Below the pieces are notes generated by a model. It did not search any database. It had not been told where the DNA came from and saw nothing but the letters and a program-made list of their open reading frames with translations. The position numbers and the translations under genes were made by a program. From Watersipora subatra (Eukaryota; Bryozoa; Gymnolaemata; Cheilostomatida; Watersiporidae), in NCBI RefSeq assembly GCF_963576615.1, contig NC_088714.1, forward strand, positions 36,311,143-36,375,142: DNA of 64,000 nt, written 5' to 3'. This document shows positions 10,651 to 24,900 of this stretch, in pieces. Position 1 is the stretch's first letter; every line of letters starts with the position of its first letter.

Positions 10651-11598
10651 AAAAGAAAGGAAAAGAAGGGAAGAGAGGGGAAAAGAGGGAGAGAGAGGAA
10701 GAGAGAGAAGGGGAAACAGAGGAGAAAAAAGAGGAGGACAGAAAGAGGGGAGAGAGGGATACAAAGGGGGAGAGGAGAGAAAAGAAGGAGAAAAAAAGGT
10801 GGAGAGAAAAGGCAAGAGAGGGGAAGAGTGAGGGGGAGATAGAGAGGGGAAGAGAGGAGAAAAAAGAGGGAGACAGAGAGGGGAAGAGAGAGAGGTGGAG
10901 AGAGAGAGGTGGAGAAAGAAGAGGAAAGAGAGGGGGACAGAGAAGAGGAGAAAGGGGAAGAAAGAGGAAGGAGAGGAGGGAGACAGAGAGAAAAGAGAGA
11001 GAGAGAGGGGCAAAGAGAGAGAGGAAGAGAAAGGAAGAAAGAGAGGGGAGAGAGAGATAAGGTTTTAACTTATGGCTACTATGCTTCTATATTTTTGATG
11101 ATATACTATCTCTATCAGGAGCCTTTCTAGCTTGTGTTAAAAATTAGCTAATATCAAGCTGTTTATTTATAGCAAGATATGCAAGCATGAGACAGCTGGC
11201 TTCAACATAAATTCATATTGAACCGTTTTATCGAGCTCTCTTGGTATGTTCTATAATATATAGTTTAATGAAATAGTCCAGAAACATTACAGGAATTAAT
11301 TGATTTTGTACAGAATATAGTTTTGCTATAATTACAATGCAAAGCAGTGTGCTTTTTAGTTTAATGTATCCTGAATGATGATATGAAATTATTCAAAGTT
11401 CCACTAGATTTTGCATTAGCTGTAGCAAACAGTAGGTAGGAGCAGAGATTACCTGTTTCAAAGACATGCCGAGACGAACAATATTCTTAACTTGCTTTAG
11501 TGTGTTAATTCCTGTTCTATGTATAGTATCTGTCACGTAACATTGACTAGCATGATCTTCCACAGCTCGCCGCCGCAGCTCGCCACAGCCTACCACAG
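10105..11598 (-). CDS. Tentative three-exon 3' end of an unidentified minus-strand gene
   Basis: Three open pieces can be joined in phase on the minus strand. Exon a is 11598-11453 (donor AAACAG|GTAATC), exon b 10319-10215 (acceptor after TTTTCAGTAAAG, donor ACACAG|GTAAGC), and exon c 10146-10105 (acceptor TTACTTTACTCAG, stop TAA). The peptide has a charged segment (RRRAVEDHASQC), a possible helix (NTLKQVKNIVRLGMSLKQ) and a Ser/Ala/Lys/Gln-rich tail. No family is recognised. Exon b also has a stronger acceptor 5 bases upstream that would need a different incoming phase. The last intron is only 68 bp. The first intron contains the purine-rich tract. Inference only. Confidence 0.25.
10493..11061 (+). 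repeat. GA-rich (polypurine) tract of about 570 bp
   Basis: Almost entirely A and G on the + strand (GAGAGA, GGGAAGAGAGGGG, AAAGAAGG motifs), with rare T or C. Some blocks recur, for example GAAGGGAAGAGAGGGG at about 10514 and 10665. Long mirror-like purine tracts can form triplex (H-DNA) structures. The Ser/Leu/Pro-rich minus-strand frame here is an artefact. Confidence 0.9.
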
Positions 11599-11639
11599 CT
11601 GGCGCCAAGTATAAATATGCTAAGATGTTTATTCTCACC

Positions 11640-12100
11640 TTCTAAGTTCATAGGAGCCACATGCAAATGGTCAGATTAGTTACTGACTGTTCACAATTGA
11701 TGAGGGCCTTGAAATCAAGTTGGGATAGTAATTTTTACTGTTTACTTAAAATAACGGTTGAACAATGCAAAAGAGATGCTGTAATCCAAACTTTTGCTAT
11801 ATAAATGGCATCTAATGTTCAAGTAGAGTTAGCTGTTTTTAAAATGTTTGTATAGACTAATCAATTTACATGTACACATACTTTTACATAGAGTTATAAT
11901 TTAGGAATTAACAATCTCTGGTTACAGAAACTGATTTTGATTTTAAAAGTTACCATGAATTCAGAGTAGGGTGTTTTTCAATTGATACTGGCCAACATGC
12001 CATGAGCATTACCTGCAGAACATTAGTACAATGTAAATGTGTGAACTCTTTCAAAAATCCTGATAACATTTAACAGAATGTTACTCTAACGAATTGAGTA
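11640..12100. other. Unique AT-rich sequence, nothing recognised
   Basis: No splice-supported exon, RNA gene or known repeat family seen. Confidence 0.45.
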
Positions 12101-13241
12101 CAACATAACTATAATGTGAGGAGCATAACCTTCCACAACATAACTATAATGTACCGAGCATAACCTTCCACAACATAACTATAATGTACAGAGCATAACC
12201 TTCCCTCAACATAACTATAATGTACCGAGCATAACCTTCCACAACATAACTATAATGTACAGAGCATAACCTTCCCTCAACATAACTATAATGTACCAAG
12301 CATAACCTTCCACAACATAACTATAATGTACAGAGCATAACCTTCCCTCAACATAACTGTAATGTACCGAGCATAACCTTCCACAACATAACTATAATGT
12401 ACGGAGCATAACCTTCCCTCAACATAACTATAATGTACCAAGCATAACCTTCCACAACATAACTATAATGTACCAAGCATAACCTTCCACAACATAACTA
12501 TAATGTATGGAGCATAACCTCCCACAACATAACTATAATGTACCGAGCATAACCTTCCACAACATAACTATAATGTACCAAGCATAACCTTCCCACAACA
12601 TAACTATAATGTATGGAGCATAACCTTCCACAACATAACTATAATGTACCAAGCATAACCTTCCCACAACATAACTATAATGTACGGAGCATAAACTTCC
12701 ACAACATAACTATAATGTACAGAGCATAACCTCCCTCAACATAACTATAATGTACGGAGCATAACCTTCCCTCAACATAACTGTAATGTACCGAGCATAA
12801 CCTTCCACAACATAACTATAATGTGCCGAGCATAACTTTCCCACAACATAACTATAATGTACGGAGCATAACCTTCCACAACATAACTATAAAATACTGA
12901 GCATAACCTTCCACAACATAACTATCATGTGCCGAGCATAACTTTCCCACAACATAACTATAATGTACAGAGCATAACCTTCCCTCAACATAACTATAAT
13001 GTACCAAGCATAATCTTCCCACAACATAACTATAATGTACAGAGCATAATCTTCCCTCAACATAACTATAATGTACGGAGCATAATCTTCCCTCAACATA
13101 ACTATAATGTACGCAGCATAACCTTCCCTCAACATAATTATAATATACTGAGCATAACCTTTCCACAACATAACTATAATGTACTAAGCATAACCTTCCT
13201 ACAACATAACTATAATGTACCAAGCATAACCTTCCACAACA
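12101..13241 (+). repeat. 35/36-bp minisatellite (core CATAACTATAATGTAC), about 32 copies
   Basis: The unit is CATAACTATAATGTAC, then a variable 2-base site (CG, CA, GG, AG), GAGCATAACCTTCC, then ACAA or CTCAA. The ACAA and CTCAA versions differ by one base in length and partly alternate, suggesting a dimeric higher-order unit of about 71 bp. The open frames on both strands arise from the repeat. Confidence 0.95.
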
Positions 13242-13335
13242 TTTTTTCTAAGAGCTATGCTGATGGTAAATGCACAAATGATAGCATGTTATTGTAACAA
13301 ATCAAATAAGTAGAACACAATTAAAATATGTCGTA

Positions 13336-13585
13336 AAACCTCTATTTGGACGCCCTGGCACTCTATTTTGCAACCCTTTTTTCATAGTAGTAATCAAATG
13401 GAGGGGGCGTTCGAATAGAGGCTGGCACTGTATTTTTCAAAGGGCTTTTCAGATTTTTAGGAAGATAAATTTAACCTTTTTATGAGCGAAACGAGTTTTG
13501 CCTATATTTTGCGTTTGCCTTCAGGCGGAGCGACATTAATCCTTTTTGGATGCAATAAATTTGCTAACTTGTCAAGGAGCTATAA
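13336..13585. repeat. Dispersed repeat, copy 1 (AACCTCTATTTGGACGCC family)
   Basis: Begins AAACCTCTATTTGGACGCC and contains an inverted version of that motif (GTTCGAATAGAGGCTGGCA), then GATAAATTTAACCTTTTTA and CCTTTTTGGATGCAATAAAT. The same blocks in the same order occur at 49635-49880. A related but diverged piece lies at about 14515-14645. Probably an old non-autonomous DNA transposon. Confidence 0.65.
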
Positions 13586-13589
13586 ATAA

Positions 13590-15990
13590 ATATGCAGTGG
13601 AAAACCGAGAAATATCTCTACCAGTTGATACAATTGCTTACAATTAACCTGCAATGATATTATGGCCTGCGGCCCTGTGCCCTGCCTTGCTATTTGTTGG
13701 TACTGTCAACTTTTTTATTTCATTCTAAATTTGAGGATATATTTTCATTTTGTAACTATATTTAAAGGTGTTGCATAAAACCTCATTGCACTCATTGATA
13801 TGTTTGCTACAGTTTTCAGTCATAACTGGCTTAATCTATGCGACAGAAGAGGAGTTATGAGGGTCCAATGTAAGCCGCATTAAAATGACTGCAACGTTGC
13901 TATCAAATAATATGCTGTAAATCTAAAATTCATAAGTTATATAATAATAATTTTTCAAATGCTACAAATATAGTTATTTAAGACCAAGTGACATAAACAA
14001 ACCATACTTATAATACATGCAAAAACAAAAGTTAACACTTTCGAAACAAAAATATTTGCATTGTATGCTCGGCCAGTTGCGTTCTGATTGTTGCTTTCGT
14101 TTGAACGAACATCTTCTGGCCGTACATAATCTTCTAAGCACAACCTTTAGCCTAAAACTAGTCATTCATATGCCATCATATGTTTTCATATGTTATCATA
14201 TGCTATCATATGTTATCATCATGCTATCATATGCCATCATAAATGTGAACCATTTTTGGCATGCGTTGAAGTATTGAGAAGGAACAAGGGTTAACAAGGA
14301 ACTACTATTAGGCTGATTATTACTACTATTAGTGATTAATTATTTCTGTGGTGTTGCTTTGAAGGTTTTAACGAAAAAAAAACGAAAATCTTTGGAGTTG
14401 GAAAACGGACTTCAATACGAACAGAAACAACTAAAGAATTATTATTGATGTAACCGAATTATTATTAGTACAATTTTGAGGACACTTTTCTACTGATCCC
14501 TTGCCATTTGGGTTCATTAAAAAGAAAGAATGTCAGAGTGGCCATTAAAAAGAGGTAGCATTCAATTAAAGGGTTGCGTTCTATTTTTCAAACCTTCCCG
14601 TATTGCGAAGACCAAATGGAGGTTGTATTCAAATAAAGGTGGCTATAAAAGAAGCTATAACAATTTCTTGTCAAGTGTTTAACATAAACATAGGCTATAA
14701 CAAACACACTCTTGTGTCATACGTGTTCTAATGGAACCTAGTTCTTTTTGGGGTATTTGTGATGAAGTGCAAAAGTTCAAACTGCTTAATTCAAACATTA
14801 TTTTAGGTCCTTGTTCCTTTACATCATTTACCATTGTAAATGATGTGAAGGACTAAATAATTAGTCAGACTATTTAGTCTGACTAAATTTGAATTAGTCA
14901 GACTAACTAGTCTAACTAATTCAAATTAACTCTGGCTAATTTTAACTAAAATATCGTAAAAGTGTAAAAACAAACAGAGCCTAATCCATCAGTATTAATC
15001 GCAAGCACAGAATCAAGCACAATTCCTGTGACATATATTCTTTAGCGATCGGGAGAGGTGCGTCAATTTAATAGGTCAAGCTCCAGTTTGGCAGCTAACA
15101 CAAGACCTTGATAGAGCAAGTTGTGCTACTAGTAAAGCCGTCATTTTTCTGTAAATTTAAAAAAACCTTAAAAACTGATTCATTGAAAAAAGATTGTGTG
15201 CTATGACTATGCATCAAACGTGAGCAATAGTGACTATTCATTTCGAATATGGAGATAAAAAGTCAAAAACTAATAAACAATCGCAGTTCCAAGCTTTATT
15301 TAAAGATTTTTCTACTTTTAAAAACATGTTTTCAGAATTGAAACAGAAATATAAAACCAAAACTTACAAGTACTTATTGGTGGATATTATATATATATTA
15401 TTATATATATATATTATTATATTATATATACATTATTAATTAAATTCAAACAATAGTAAAACCATGTGAAATAGCAAAAAGAAATCGACTTAAATTAACT
15501 GGATCAACATGGATTAAAAATAAAAATAAGATTATTTCTGCTAGCCAAGACTCCTCTCCCTTTGATGAGCAATATCAACATATATTCAACATAAGAAACG
15601 GCATAGGCCTACAGTGTGAAGTTCTGAAACAAATTCTGATAACACATCTCGCGAACGCTTTCGTTCAAGAAGTCTGCGTCTGTAAATCTTTGGTAAATGT
15701 ACTGTACATTGAAATAAACTTATACTATCAATGAAGTACATACGTACTTTAGTTGTGATGTCTGAATAGTGTTTCTATTCTTCAGTAAATGCTTAAGACT
15801 TGGATTAAAAGATACAGCATTCAGTTCTATGTGTACAAGTATAGGATGCATTGAGATCTGACAGAGCTTAACAAACCAGCCACAGTATGTTATTAATCTA
15901 ATGTGAACATAGCTTGGTTCTTATAATTCACCCTGGGTAATTCAAACTATATGACTTCATCCCTTCGAATTGTGCAGACTCCACTGTATA
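13590..15990. other. Unique and low-complexity sequence
   Basis: Contains a diverged copy of the 13336 repeat (about 14515-14645), a short run of CATATG-containing units (14165-14245), nested inverted repeats at about 14820-14940 (TTAGTCAGACTA motifs) and a TATA/ATTATAT run at 15385-15437. No gene is supported. Confidence 0.45.
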
Positions 15991-15999
15991 CTGTAGCCT

Positions 16000-18900
16000 A
16001 GAAGTATGTGTTTGGGACAATATAGACTGTATATTGTAGCGGAGAAGTGTGTGTGTGGGACATTATAGGCTGTATATTGTACCGTAGGAGTATGTGTGTT
16101 GGACATTATAGGTTGTATATTGTAGTGTAGGAGTATGTGTGTTGGACATTATAGGTTGTATATTGTAGTGTAGGAGTATGTGTGTTGGACATTATAGGCT
16201 GTATATTGTAGTGTAGGAGTATGTGTGTTGGACATTATAGGCTGTATATTGCAGTGTAGAAGTATGTGTGTGGGACATTATAGGCTGTATATTGCAGTGT
16301 AGAAGTATGTGTGTTGGACATTATAGGCTGTATATTGTAGTGTAGGAGTATGTGTGTTGGACATTATAGGCTGTATATTGTAGTGTAGGAGTATGTGTGT
16401 GGGACATTATAGGCTGTATATTGTAGCGTAGGAGTATGTGTGTTGGACATTATAGGCTGTATATTGCAGTGTAGGAGTATGTGTGTTGGACATTAAAGGT
16501 TGTATATTGTAGTGTAGGAGTATGTGTGTGAGACATTATAGGCTGTATATTGTAGTGTAGGAGTATGTGTGTGGGACATTATAGGCTGTATATTGTAGCG
16601 TAGGAGTATGTGTGTTGGACATTATAGGCTGTATATTGCAGTGTAGGAGTATGTGTTTGGGACATTATAGGCTGTATATTGTAGTGTAGGAGTATGTGTG
16701 TTGGACATTATAGGCTGTATATTGTAGTGTAGGAGTATGTGTGTGGGACATTAAAGGCTGTATATTGTAGTGTAGGAGTATGTGTGTGAGACATTATAGG
16801 CTGTATATTGTAGTGTAGGAGTATGTGTGTGGGACATTATAGGCTGTATATTGTAGCGTAGGAGTATGTGTGTTGGACATTATAGGCTGTATATTACAGT
16901 GTAGGAGTATGTGTTTGGGACATTATAGGCTGTATATTGTAGTGTAGGAGTATGTGTGTTGGACATTATAGGCTGTATATTGTAGTGTAGGAGTATGTGT
17001 GTGGGACATTAAAGGCTGTATATTGCAGTGTAGGAGTATGTGTGTTGGACATTATAGGTTGTATATTGTAGTGTAGGAGTATGTGTGTTGGACATTATAG
17101 GTTGTATATTGTAGTGTAGGAGTATGTGTGTTGGACATTATAGGCTGTATATTGTAGTGTAGGAGTATGTGTGTTGGACATTATAGGCTGTATATTGCAG
17201 TGTAGAAGTATGTGTGTGGGACATTATAGGCTGTATATTGTAGTGTAGGAGTATGTGTGTGGGACATTATAGGCTGTATATTGTAGTGTAGGAGTATGTG
17301 TGTGGGACATTATAGGCTGTATATTGTAGCGTAGGAGTATGTGTGTTGGACATTATAGGCTGTATATTACAGTGTAGGAGTATGTGTTTGGGACATTATA
17401 GGCTGTATATTGTAGTGTAGGAGTATGTGTGTTGGACATTATAGGCTGTATATTGTAGTGTAGGAGTATGTGTGTGGGACAATATAGGCTGTATATTGTA
17501 GTGTAGGAGTATGTGTGTGGGACATTATAGGCTGTATATTGTAGTGTAGGAGTATGTGTGTGGGACATTATAGGCTGTATATTGTAGCGTAGGAGTATGT
17601 GTGTTGGACATTATAGGCTGTATATTACAGTGTAGGAGTATGTGTTTGGGACATTATAGGCTGTATATTGTAGTGTAGGAGTATGTGTGTTGGACATTAA
17701 AGGCTGTATATTGTAGTGTAGGAGTATGTGTGTGGGACATTATAGGCTGTATATTGTAGTGCAGGAGTATGTGTGTTGGACATTATAGGCTGTATATTGT
17801 AGTGTAGGAGTATGTGTGTGGGACATTATAGGCTGTATATTGTAGTGTAGGAGTATGTGTGTTGGACATTATAGGTTGTATATTGTAGTGTAGGAGTATG
17901 TGTGTGGGACAATATAGGCTGTATATTGTAGTGTAGGAGTATGTGTGTGGGACATTATAGGCTGTATATTGTAGTGTAGGAGTATGTGTGTGGGACATTA
18001 TAGGCTGTATATTGTAGCGTAGGAGTATGTGTGTTGGACATTATAGGCTGTATATTACAGTGTAGGAGTATGTGTGTGGGACATTATAGGCTGTATATTG
18101 TAGTGTAGGAGTATGTGTGTTGGACATTATAGGCTGTATATTGTAGTGTAGGAGTATGTGTGTTGGACATTATAGGCTGTATATTGTAGTGTAGAAGTAT
18201 GTGTGTGGGACATTATAGGCTGTATATTGTAGTGTAGGAGTATGTGTGTGGGACATTATAGGCTGTATATTGTAGTGTAGGAGTATGTGTGTGGGACATT
18301 ATAGGTTGTATATTGTAGTGTAGGAGTATGTGTGTTGGACATTATAGGTTGTATATTGTAGCGTAGCAGTATGTGTGTGGGACATTATAGGTTGTATATT
18401 GTAGCGTAGGAGTATGTGTGTGGGACATTATAGGTTGTATATTGTAGTGTAGGAGTATGTGTGTGGGACATTAAAGGCTGTATATTGTAGTGTAGAAGTA
18501 TGTGTGTGGGACATTATAGGTTGTATATTGTAGTGTAGGAGTATGTGTGTGGGACATTATAGGTTGTATATTGTAGTGTGGGAGTATGTGTGTTGGACAT
18601 TATAGGTTGTATATTGTAGTGTAGGAGTATGTGTGTTGGACATTAAAGGTTGTATATTGTAGTGTAGGAGTATGTGTGGGACATTATAGGCTGTATATTG
18701 TAGTGTAGAAGTATGTGTGTTGGACATTAAAGGCTGTATATTGTAGTGTAGGAGTATGTGTGTGGGACATTGAAGGCTGTATATTGTAGTGTAGGAGTAT
18801 GTGTGTGGGACATTATAGGCTGAGTATTGTAGTGTAGGAGTATGTGTGTGGGACATTAAAGGCTGTATATTGTAGTGTAGGAGTATGTGTGTGGGACATT

Positions 18901-21900
18901 ATAGGCTGTATATTGCAGTGTAGAAGTATGTGTGTTGGACATTATAGGCTGTATATTGTAGTGTAGGAGTATGTGTGTGGGACATTATAGGTTGTATATT
19001 GTAGTGTAGGAATATGTGTGTGGGACATTGAAGGCTGTATATTGTAGTGTAGGAGTATGTGTATGGGACATTATAGGTTGTATATTGTAGTGTAGGAGTA
19101 TGTGTGTGGGACATTATAGGCTGTATATTGTAGCGTAGGAGTATGTGTGTGGGACATTATAGGTTGTATATTGTAGTGTAGGAGTATGTGTGTGGGACAT
19201 TATAGGTTGTATATTGTAGTGTAGGAATATGTGTGTTGGACATTATAGGCTGTATATTGTAGTGTAGGAGTATGTGTGTGGGACATTATAGGTTGTATAT
19301 TGTAGTGTAGGAATATGTGTGTGGGACATTAAAGGCTGTATATTGTAGTGTAGGAGTATGTGTGTGGGACATTATAGGCTGTATATTGTAGTGTAGGAGT
19401 ATGTGTGTGGGACATTATAGGCTGTATATTGTAGCGTAGGAGTATGTGTGTGGGACATTATAGGTTGTATATTGTAGTGTAGGAGTATGTGTGTGGGACA
19501 TTAAAGGCTGTATATTGTAGTGTAGGAGTATGTGTGTGGGACATTATAGGCTGTATATTGCAGTGTAGAAGTATGTGTGTTGGACATTATAGGCTGTATA
19601 TTGTAGTGTAAGAGTATGTGTGTGGGACATTGAAGGCTGTATATTGTAGTGTAGGAGTATGTGTGTGGGACATTGAAGGCTGTATATTGTAGTGTAGGAG
19701 TATGTGTGTGGGACGTTATAGGTTGTATATTGTAGTGTAGAAGTATGTGTGTTGGACATTATAGGTTGTATATTGTAGTGTAGCAGTATGTGTGTGGGAC
19801 GTTATAGGTTGTATATTGTAGTGTAGGAGTATGTGTGTTGGACATTATAGGTTGTATATTGCAGTGTAGGAGTATGTGTGTGGGACATTATAGGTTGCAT
19901 AGTGTAGCGTAGAAGTTTGTGTGTGGGACATTATAGGCTGTATATTGCAGTGTAGAAGTATGTGTGTTGGACATTATAGGTTGTATATTGCAGTGTAGGA
20001 GTATGTGTGTGGGACATTATAGGTTGTATATTGTAGTGTAGAAGTATGTGTGTTGGACATTATAGGTTGTATATTGTAGCGTAGGAGTATGTGTGTTGGA
20101 CGTTATAGGTTGTATATTGTAGCGTGGGAGTATGTGTGTGGAACATTATAGGCTGTATATTGTAGTGTAGGAGTATGTGTGTGGGACAATATAGGTTGTA
20201 TATTGTAGTGTAGGAGTATGTGTGTGGGACATTATAGGTTGTATATTGTAGTGTAGGAGTATGTGTGTGGGACATTATAGGCTGTATATTGTAGTGTAGG
20301 AGTATGTGTGTGGGACAATATAGGTTGTATATTGTAGTGTAGGAGTATGTGTGTGGGACATTATAGGTTGTATATTGTAGTGTAGGAGTATGTGTGTGGG
20401 ACGTTATAGGTTGTATATTGCAGTGTAGGAGTATGTGTCTGGGACATTATAGGTTGTATATTGTAGTGTAGGAGTATGTGTGTTGGACGTTATAGGTTGT
20501 ATATTGTAGTGTAGGAGTATGTGTGTGGGACATTATAGGTTGTATATTGTAGTGTAGGAGTATGTGTGTGGGACGTTATAGGTTGTATATTGTAGTGTAG
20601 AAGTATGTGTGTTGGACATTATAGGTTGTATATTGCAGTGTAGGAGTATGTGTGTGGGACATTATAGGTTGTATATTGTAGTGTAGGAGTATGTGTGTGG
20701 GACATTATAGGTTGTATATTGTAGTGTAGGAGTATGTGTGTGGGACGTTATAGGTTGTATATTGTAGTGTAGAAGTATGTGTGTGGGACATTATAGGTTG
20801 TATATTGTAGTGTAGGAGTATGTGTGTTGGACGTTATAGGTTGTATATTGTAGTGTAGGAGTATGTGTGTGGGACATTATAGGTTGTATATTGTAGTGTA
20901 GGAGTATGTGTGTGGGACGTTATAGGTTGTATATTGTAGTGTAGAAGTATGTGTGTTGGACATTATAGGTTGTATATTGCAGTGTAGGAGTATGCGTGTG
21001 GGACATTATAGGTTGCATAGTGTAGCGTAGAAGTTTGTGTGTGGGACATTATAGGCTGTATATTGCAGTGTAGGAGTATGTGTGTTGGACGTTATAGGTT
21101 GTATATTGTAGTGTAGGAGTATGTGTGTGGGACATTATAGGTTGTATATTGTAGTGTAGGAGTATGTGTGTGGGACATTAAAGGCTGTATATTGTAGTGT
21201 AGGAGTATGTGTGTGGGACATTATAGGCTGTATATTGTAGTGTAGGAGTATGTGTGTGGGACATTATAGGCTGTATATTGTAGCGTAGGAGTATGTGTGT
21301 GGGACATTATAGGTTGTATATTGTAGTGTAGGAGTATGTGTGTGGGACATTAAAGGCTGTATATTGTAGTGTAGGAGTATGTGTGTGGGACATTATAGGC
21401 TGTATATTGTAGTGTAGGAGTATGTGTGTGGGACATTATAGGCTGTATATTGTAGCGTAGGAGTATGTGTGTGGGACATTATAGGTTGTATATTGTAGTG
21501 TAGGAGTATGTGTGTGGGACATTAAAGGCTGTATATTGTAGTGTAGGAGTATGTGTGTGGGACATTATAGGCTGTATATTGCAGTGTAGAAGTATGTGTG
21601 TTGGACATTATAGGCTGTATATTGTAGTGTAAGAGTATGTGTGTGGGACATTATAGGTTGTATATTGTAGTGTAGGAGTATGTGTGTGGGACATTGAAGG
21701 CTGTATATTGTAGTGTAGGAGTATGTGTGTGGGACGTTATAGGTTGTATATTGTAGTGTAGAAGTATGTGTGTTGGACATTATAGGTTGTATATTGTAGT
21801 GTAGCAGTATGTGTGTGGGACATTAAAGGCTGTATATTGTAGTGTAGGAGTATGTGTGTGGGACATTATAGGCTGTATATTGTAGTGTAGGAGTATGTGT

Positions 21901-24900
21901 GTGGGACATTATAGGCTGTATATTGTAGCGTAGGAGTATGTGTGTGGGACATTATAGGTTGTATATTGTAGTGTAGGAGTATGTGTGTGGGACATTAAAG
22001 GCTGTATATTGTAGTGTAGGAGTATGTGTGTGGGACATTATAGGCTGTATATTGCAGTGTAGAAGTATGTGTGTTGGACATTATAGGCTGTATATTGTAG
22101 TGTAGAAGTATGTGTGTTGGACATTATAGGCTGTATATTGTAGTGTAGGAGTATGTGTGTGGGACATTAAAGGCTGTATATTGTAGTGTAGGAGTATGTG
22201 TGTGGGACATTATAGGCTGTATATTGTAGTGTAGGAGTATGTGTGTGGGACATTATAGGCTGTATATTGTAGCGTAGGAGTATGTGTGTGGGACATTATA
22301 GGTTGTATATTGTAGTGTAGGAGTATGTGTGTGGGACATTAAAGGCTGTATATTGTAGTGTAGGAGTATGTGTGTGGGACATTATAGGCTGTATATTGCA
22401 GTGTAGAAGTATGTGTGTTGGACATTATAGGCTGTATATTGTAGTGTAAGAGTATGTGTGTGGGACATTATAGGTTGTATATTGTAGTGTAGGAGTATGT
22501 GTGTGGGACATTGAAGGCTGTATATTGTAGTGTAGGAGTATGTGTGTGGGACGTTATAGGTTGTATATTGTAGTGTAGAAGTATGTGTGTTGGACATTAT
22601 AGGTTGTATATTGTAGTGTAGCAGTATGTGTGTGGGACGTTATAGGTTGTATATTGTAGTGTAGGAGTATGTGTGTTGGACATTATAGGTTGTATATTGC
22701 AGTGTAGGAGTATGTGTGTGGGACATTATAGGTTGCATAGTGTAGCGTAGAAGTTTGTGTGTGGGACATTATAGGCTGTATATTGCAGTGTAGAAGTATG
22801 TGTGTTGGACATTATAGGTTGTATATTGCAGTGTAGGAGTATGTGTGTGGGACATTATAGGTTGTATATTGTAGTGTAGAAGTATGTGTGTTGGACATTA
22901 TAGGTTGTATATTGTAGCGTAGGAGTATGTGTGTTGGACGTTATAGGTTGTATATTGTAGCGTGGGAGTATGTGTGTGGAACATTATAGGCTGTATATTG
23001 TAGTGTAGGAGTATGTGTGTGGGACAATATAGGTTGTATATTGTAGTGTAGGAGTATGTGTGTGGGACATTATAGGTTGTATATTGTAGTGTAGGAGTAT
23101 GTGTGTGGGACATTATAGGCTGTATATTGTAGTGTAGGAGTATGTGTGTGGGACAATATAGGTTGTATATTGTAGTGTAGGAGTATGTGTGTGGGACATT
23201 ATAGGTTGTATATTGTAGTGTAGGAGTATGTGTGTGGGACGTTATAGGTTGTATATTGCAGTGTAGGAGTATGTGTCTGGGACATTATAGGTTGTATATT
23301 GTAGTGTAGGAGTATGTGTGTTGGACGTTATAGGTTGTATATTGTAGTGTAGGAGTATGTGTGTGGGACATTATAGGTTGTATATTGTAGTGTAGGAGTA
23401 TGTGTGTGGGACGTTATAGGTTGTATATTGTAGTGTAGAAGTATGTGTGTTGGACATTATAGGTTGTATATTGCAGTGTAGGAGTATGTGTGTGGGACAT
23501 TATAGGTTGTATATTGTAGTGTAGGAGTATGTGTGTGGGACATTATAGGTTGTATATTGTAGTGTAGGAGTATGTGTGTGGGACGTTATAGGTTGTATAT
23601 TGTAGTGTAGAAGTATGTGTGTTGGACATTATAGGTTGTATATTGCAGTGTAGGAGTATGCGTGTGGGACATTATAGGTTGCATAGTGTAGCGTAGAAGT
23701 TTGTGTGTGGGACATTATAGGCTGTATATTGCAGTGTAGGAGTATGTGTGTGGGACATTATAGGTTGCATAGTGTAGCGTAGAAGTTTGTGTGTGGGACA
23801 TTATAGGTTGCATAGTGTAGCATAGAAGTTTGTGTGTGGGACATTATAGGCTGTATATTGCAGTGTAGGAGTATGTGTGTTGGACATTATAGGTTGTATA
23901 TTGCAGTGTAGGAGTATGTGTGTGGGACATTATAGGTTGCATAGTGTAGCGTAGAAGTTTGTGTGTGGGACATTATAGGTTGTATATTGTAGTGTAGGAG
24001 TATGTGTGTGGAACTTTATAGGTTGTATATTGCAGTGTAGGAGTATGTGTGTGGGACATTATAGGTTGCATAGTGTAGCGTAGAAGTTTGTGTGTGGGAC
24101 ATTATAGGTTGCATAGTGTAGCGTAGAAGTTTGTGTGTGGGACATTATAGGCTGTATATTGTAGTGTAGGAGTATGTGTGTTGGACATTATAGGTTGTAT
24201 ATTGCAGTGTAGGAGTATGTGTGTGGGACATTATAGGCTGTATATTGTAGCGTAGGAGTATGTGTGTTGGACATTATAGGTTGTATATTGTAGTGTGGGA
24301 GTATGTGTGTTGGACATTAAAGGTTGTATATTGTAGCGTAGGAGTATGTGTGTGGGACATTATAGGCTGTATATTGCAGTGTAGAAGTATGTGTGTTGGA
24401 CATTATAGGTTGTATATTGTAGTGTAGAAGTATGTGTGTGGAACATTATAGGTTGTATATTGTAGCGTAGGAGTATGTGTGTTGGACGTTATAGGTTGTA
24501 TATTGTAGTGTAGGAGTATGTGTGTGGGACATTATAGGTTGTATATTGTAGTGTAGGAGTATGTGTGTGGGACGTTATAGGTTGTATATTGTAGTGTAGA
24601 AGTATGTGTGTTGGACATTATAGGCTGTATATTGTAGTGTAGGAGTATGTGTGTTGGACGTTATAGGTTGTATATTGTTGTGTAGGAGTATGTGTGTGGG
24701 ACATTATAGGTTGTATATTGTAGTGTAGGAGTATGTGTGTGGGACGTTATAGGTTGTATATTGTAGTGTAGAAGTATGTGTGTTGGACATTATAGGTTGT
24801 ATATTGTAGTGTAGGAGTATGTGTGTGGGACATTATAGGTTGTATATTGTAGTGTAGGAGTATGTGTGTGGGACGTTATAGGTTGTATATTGTAGTGTAG

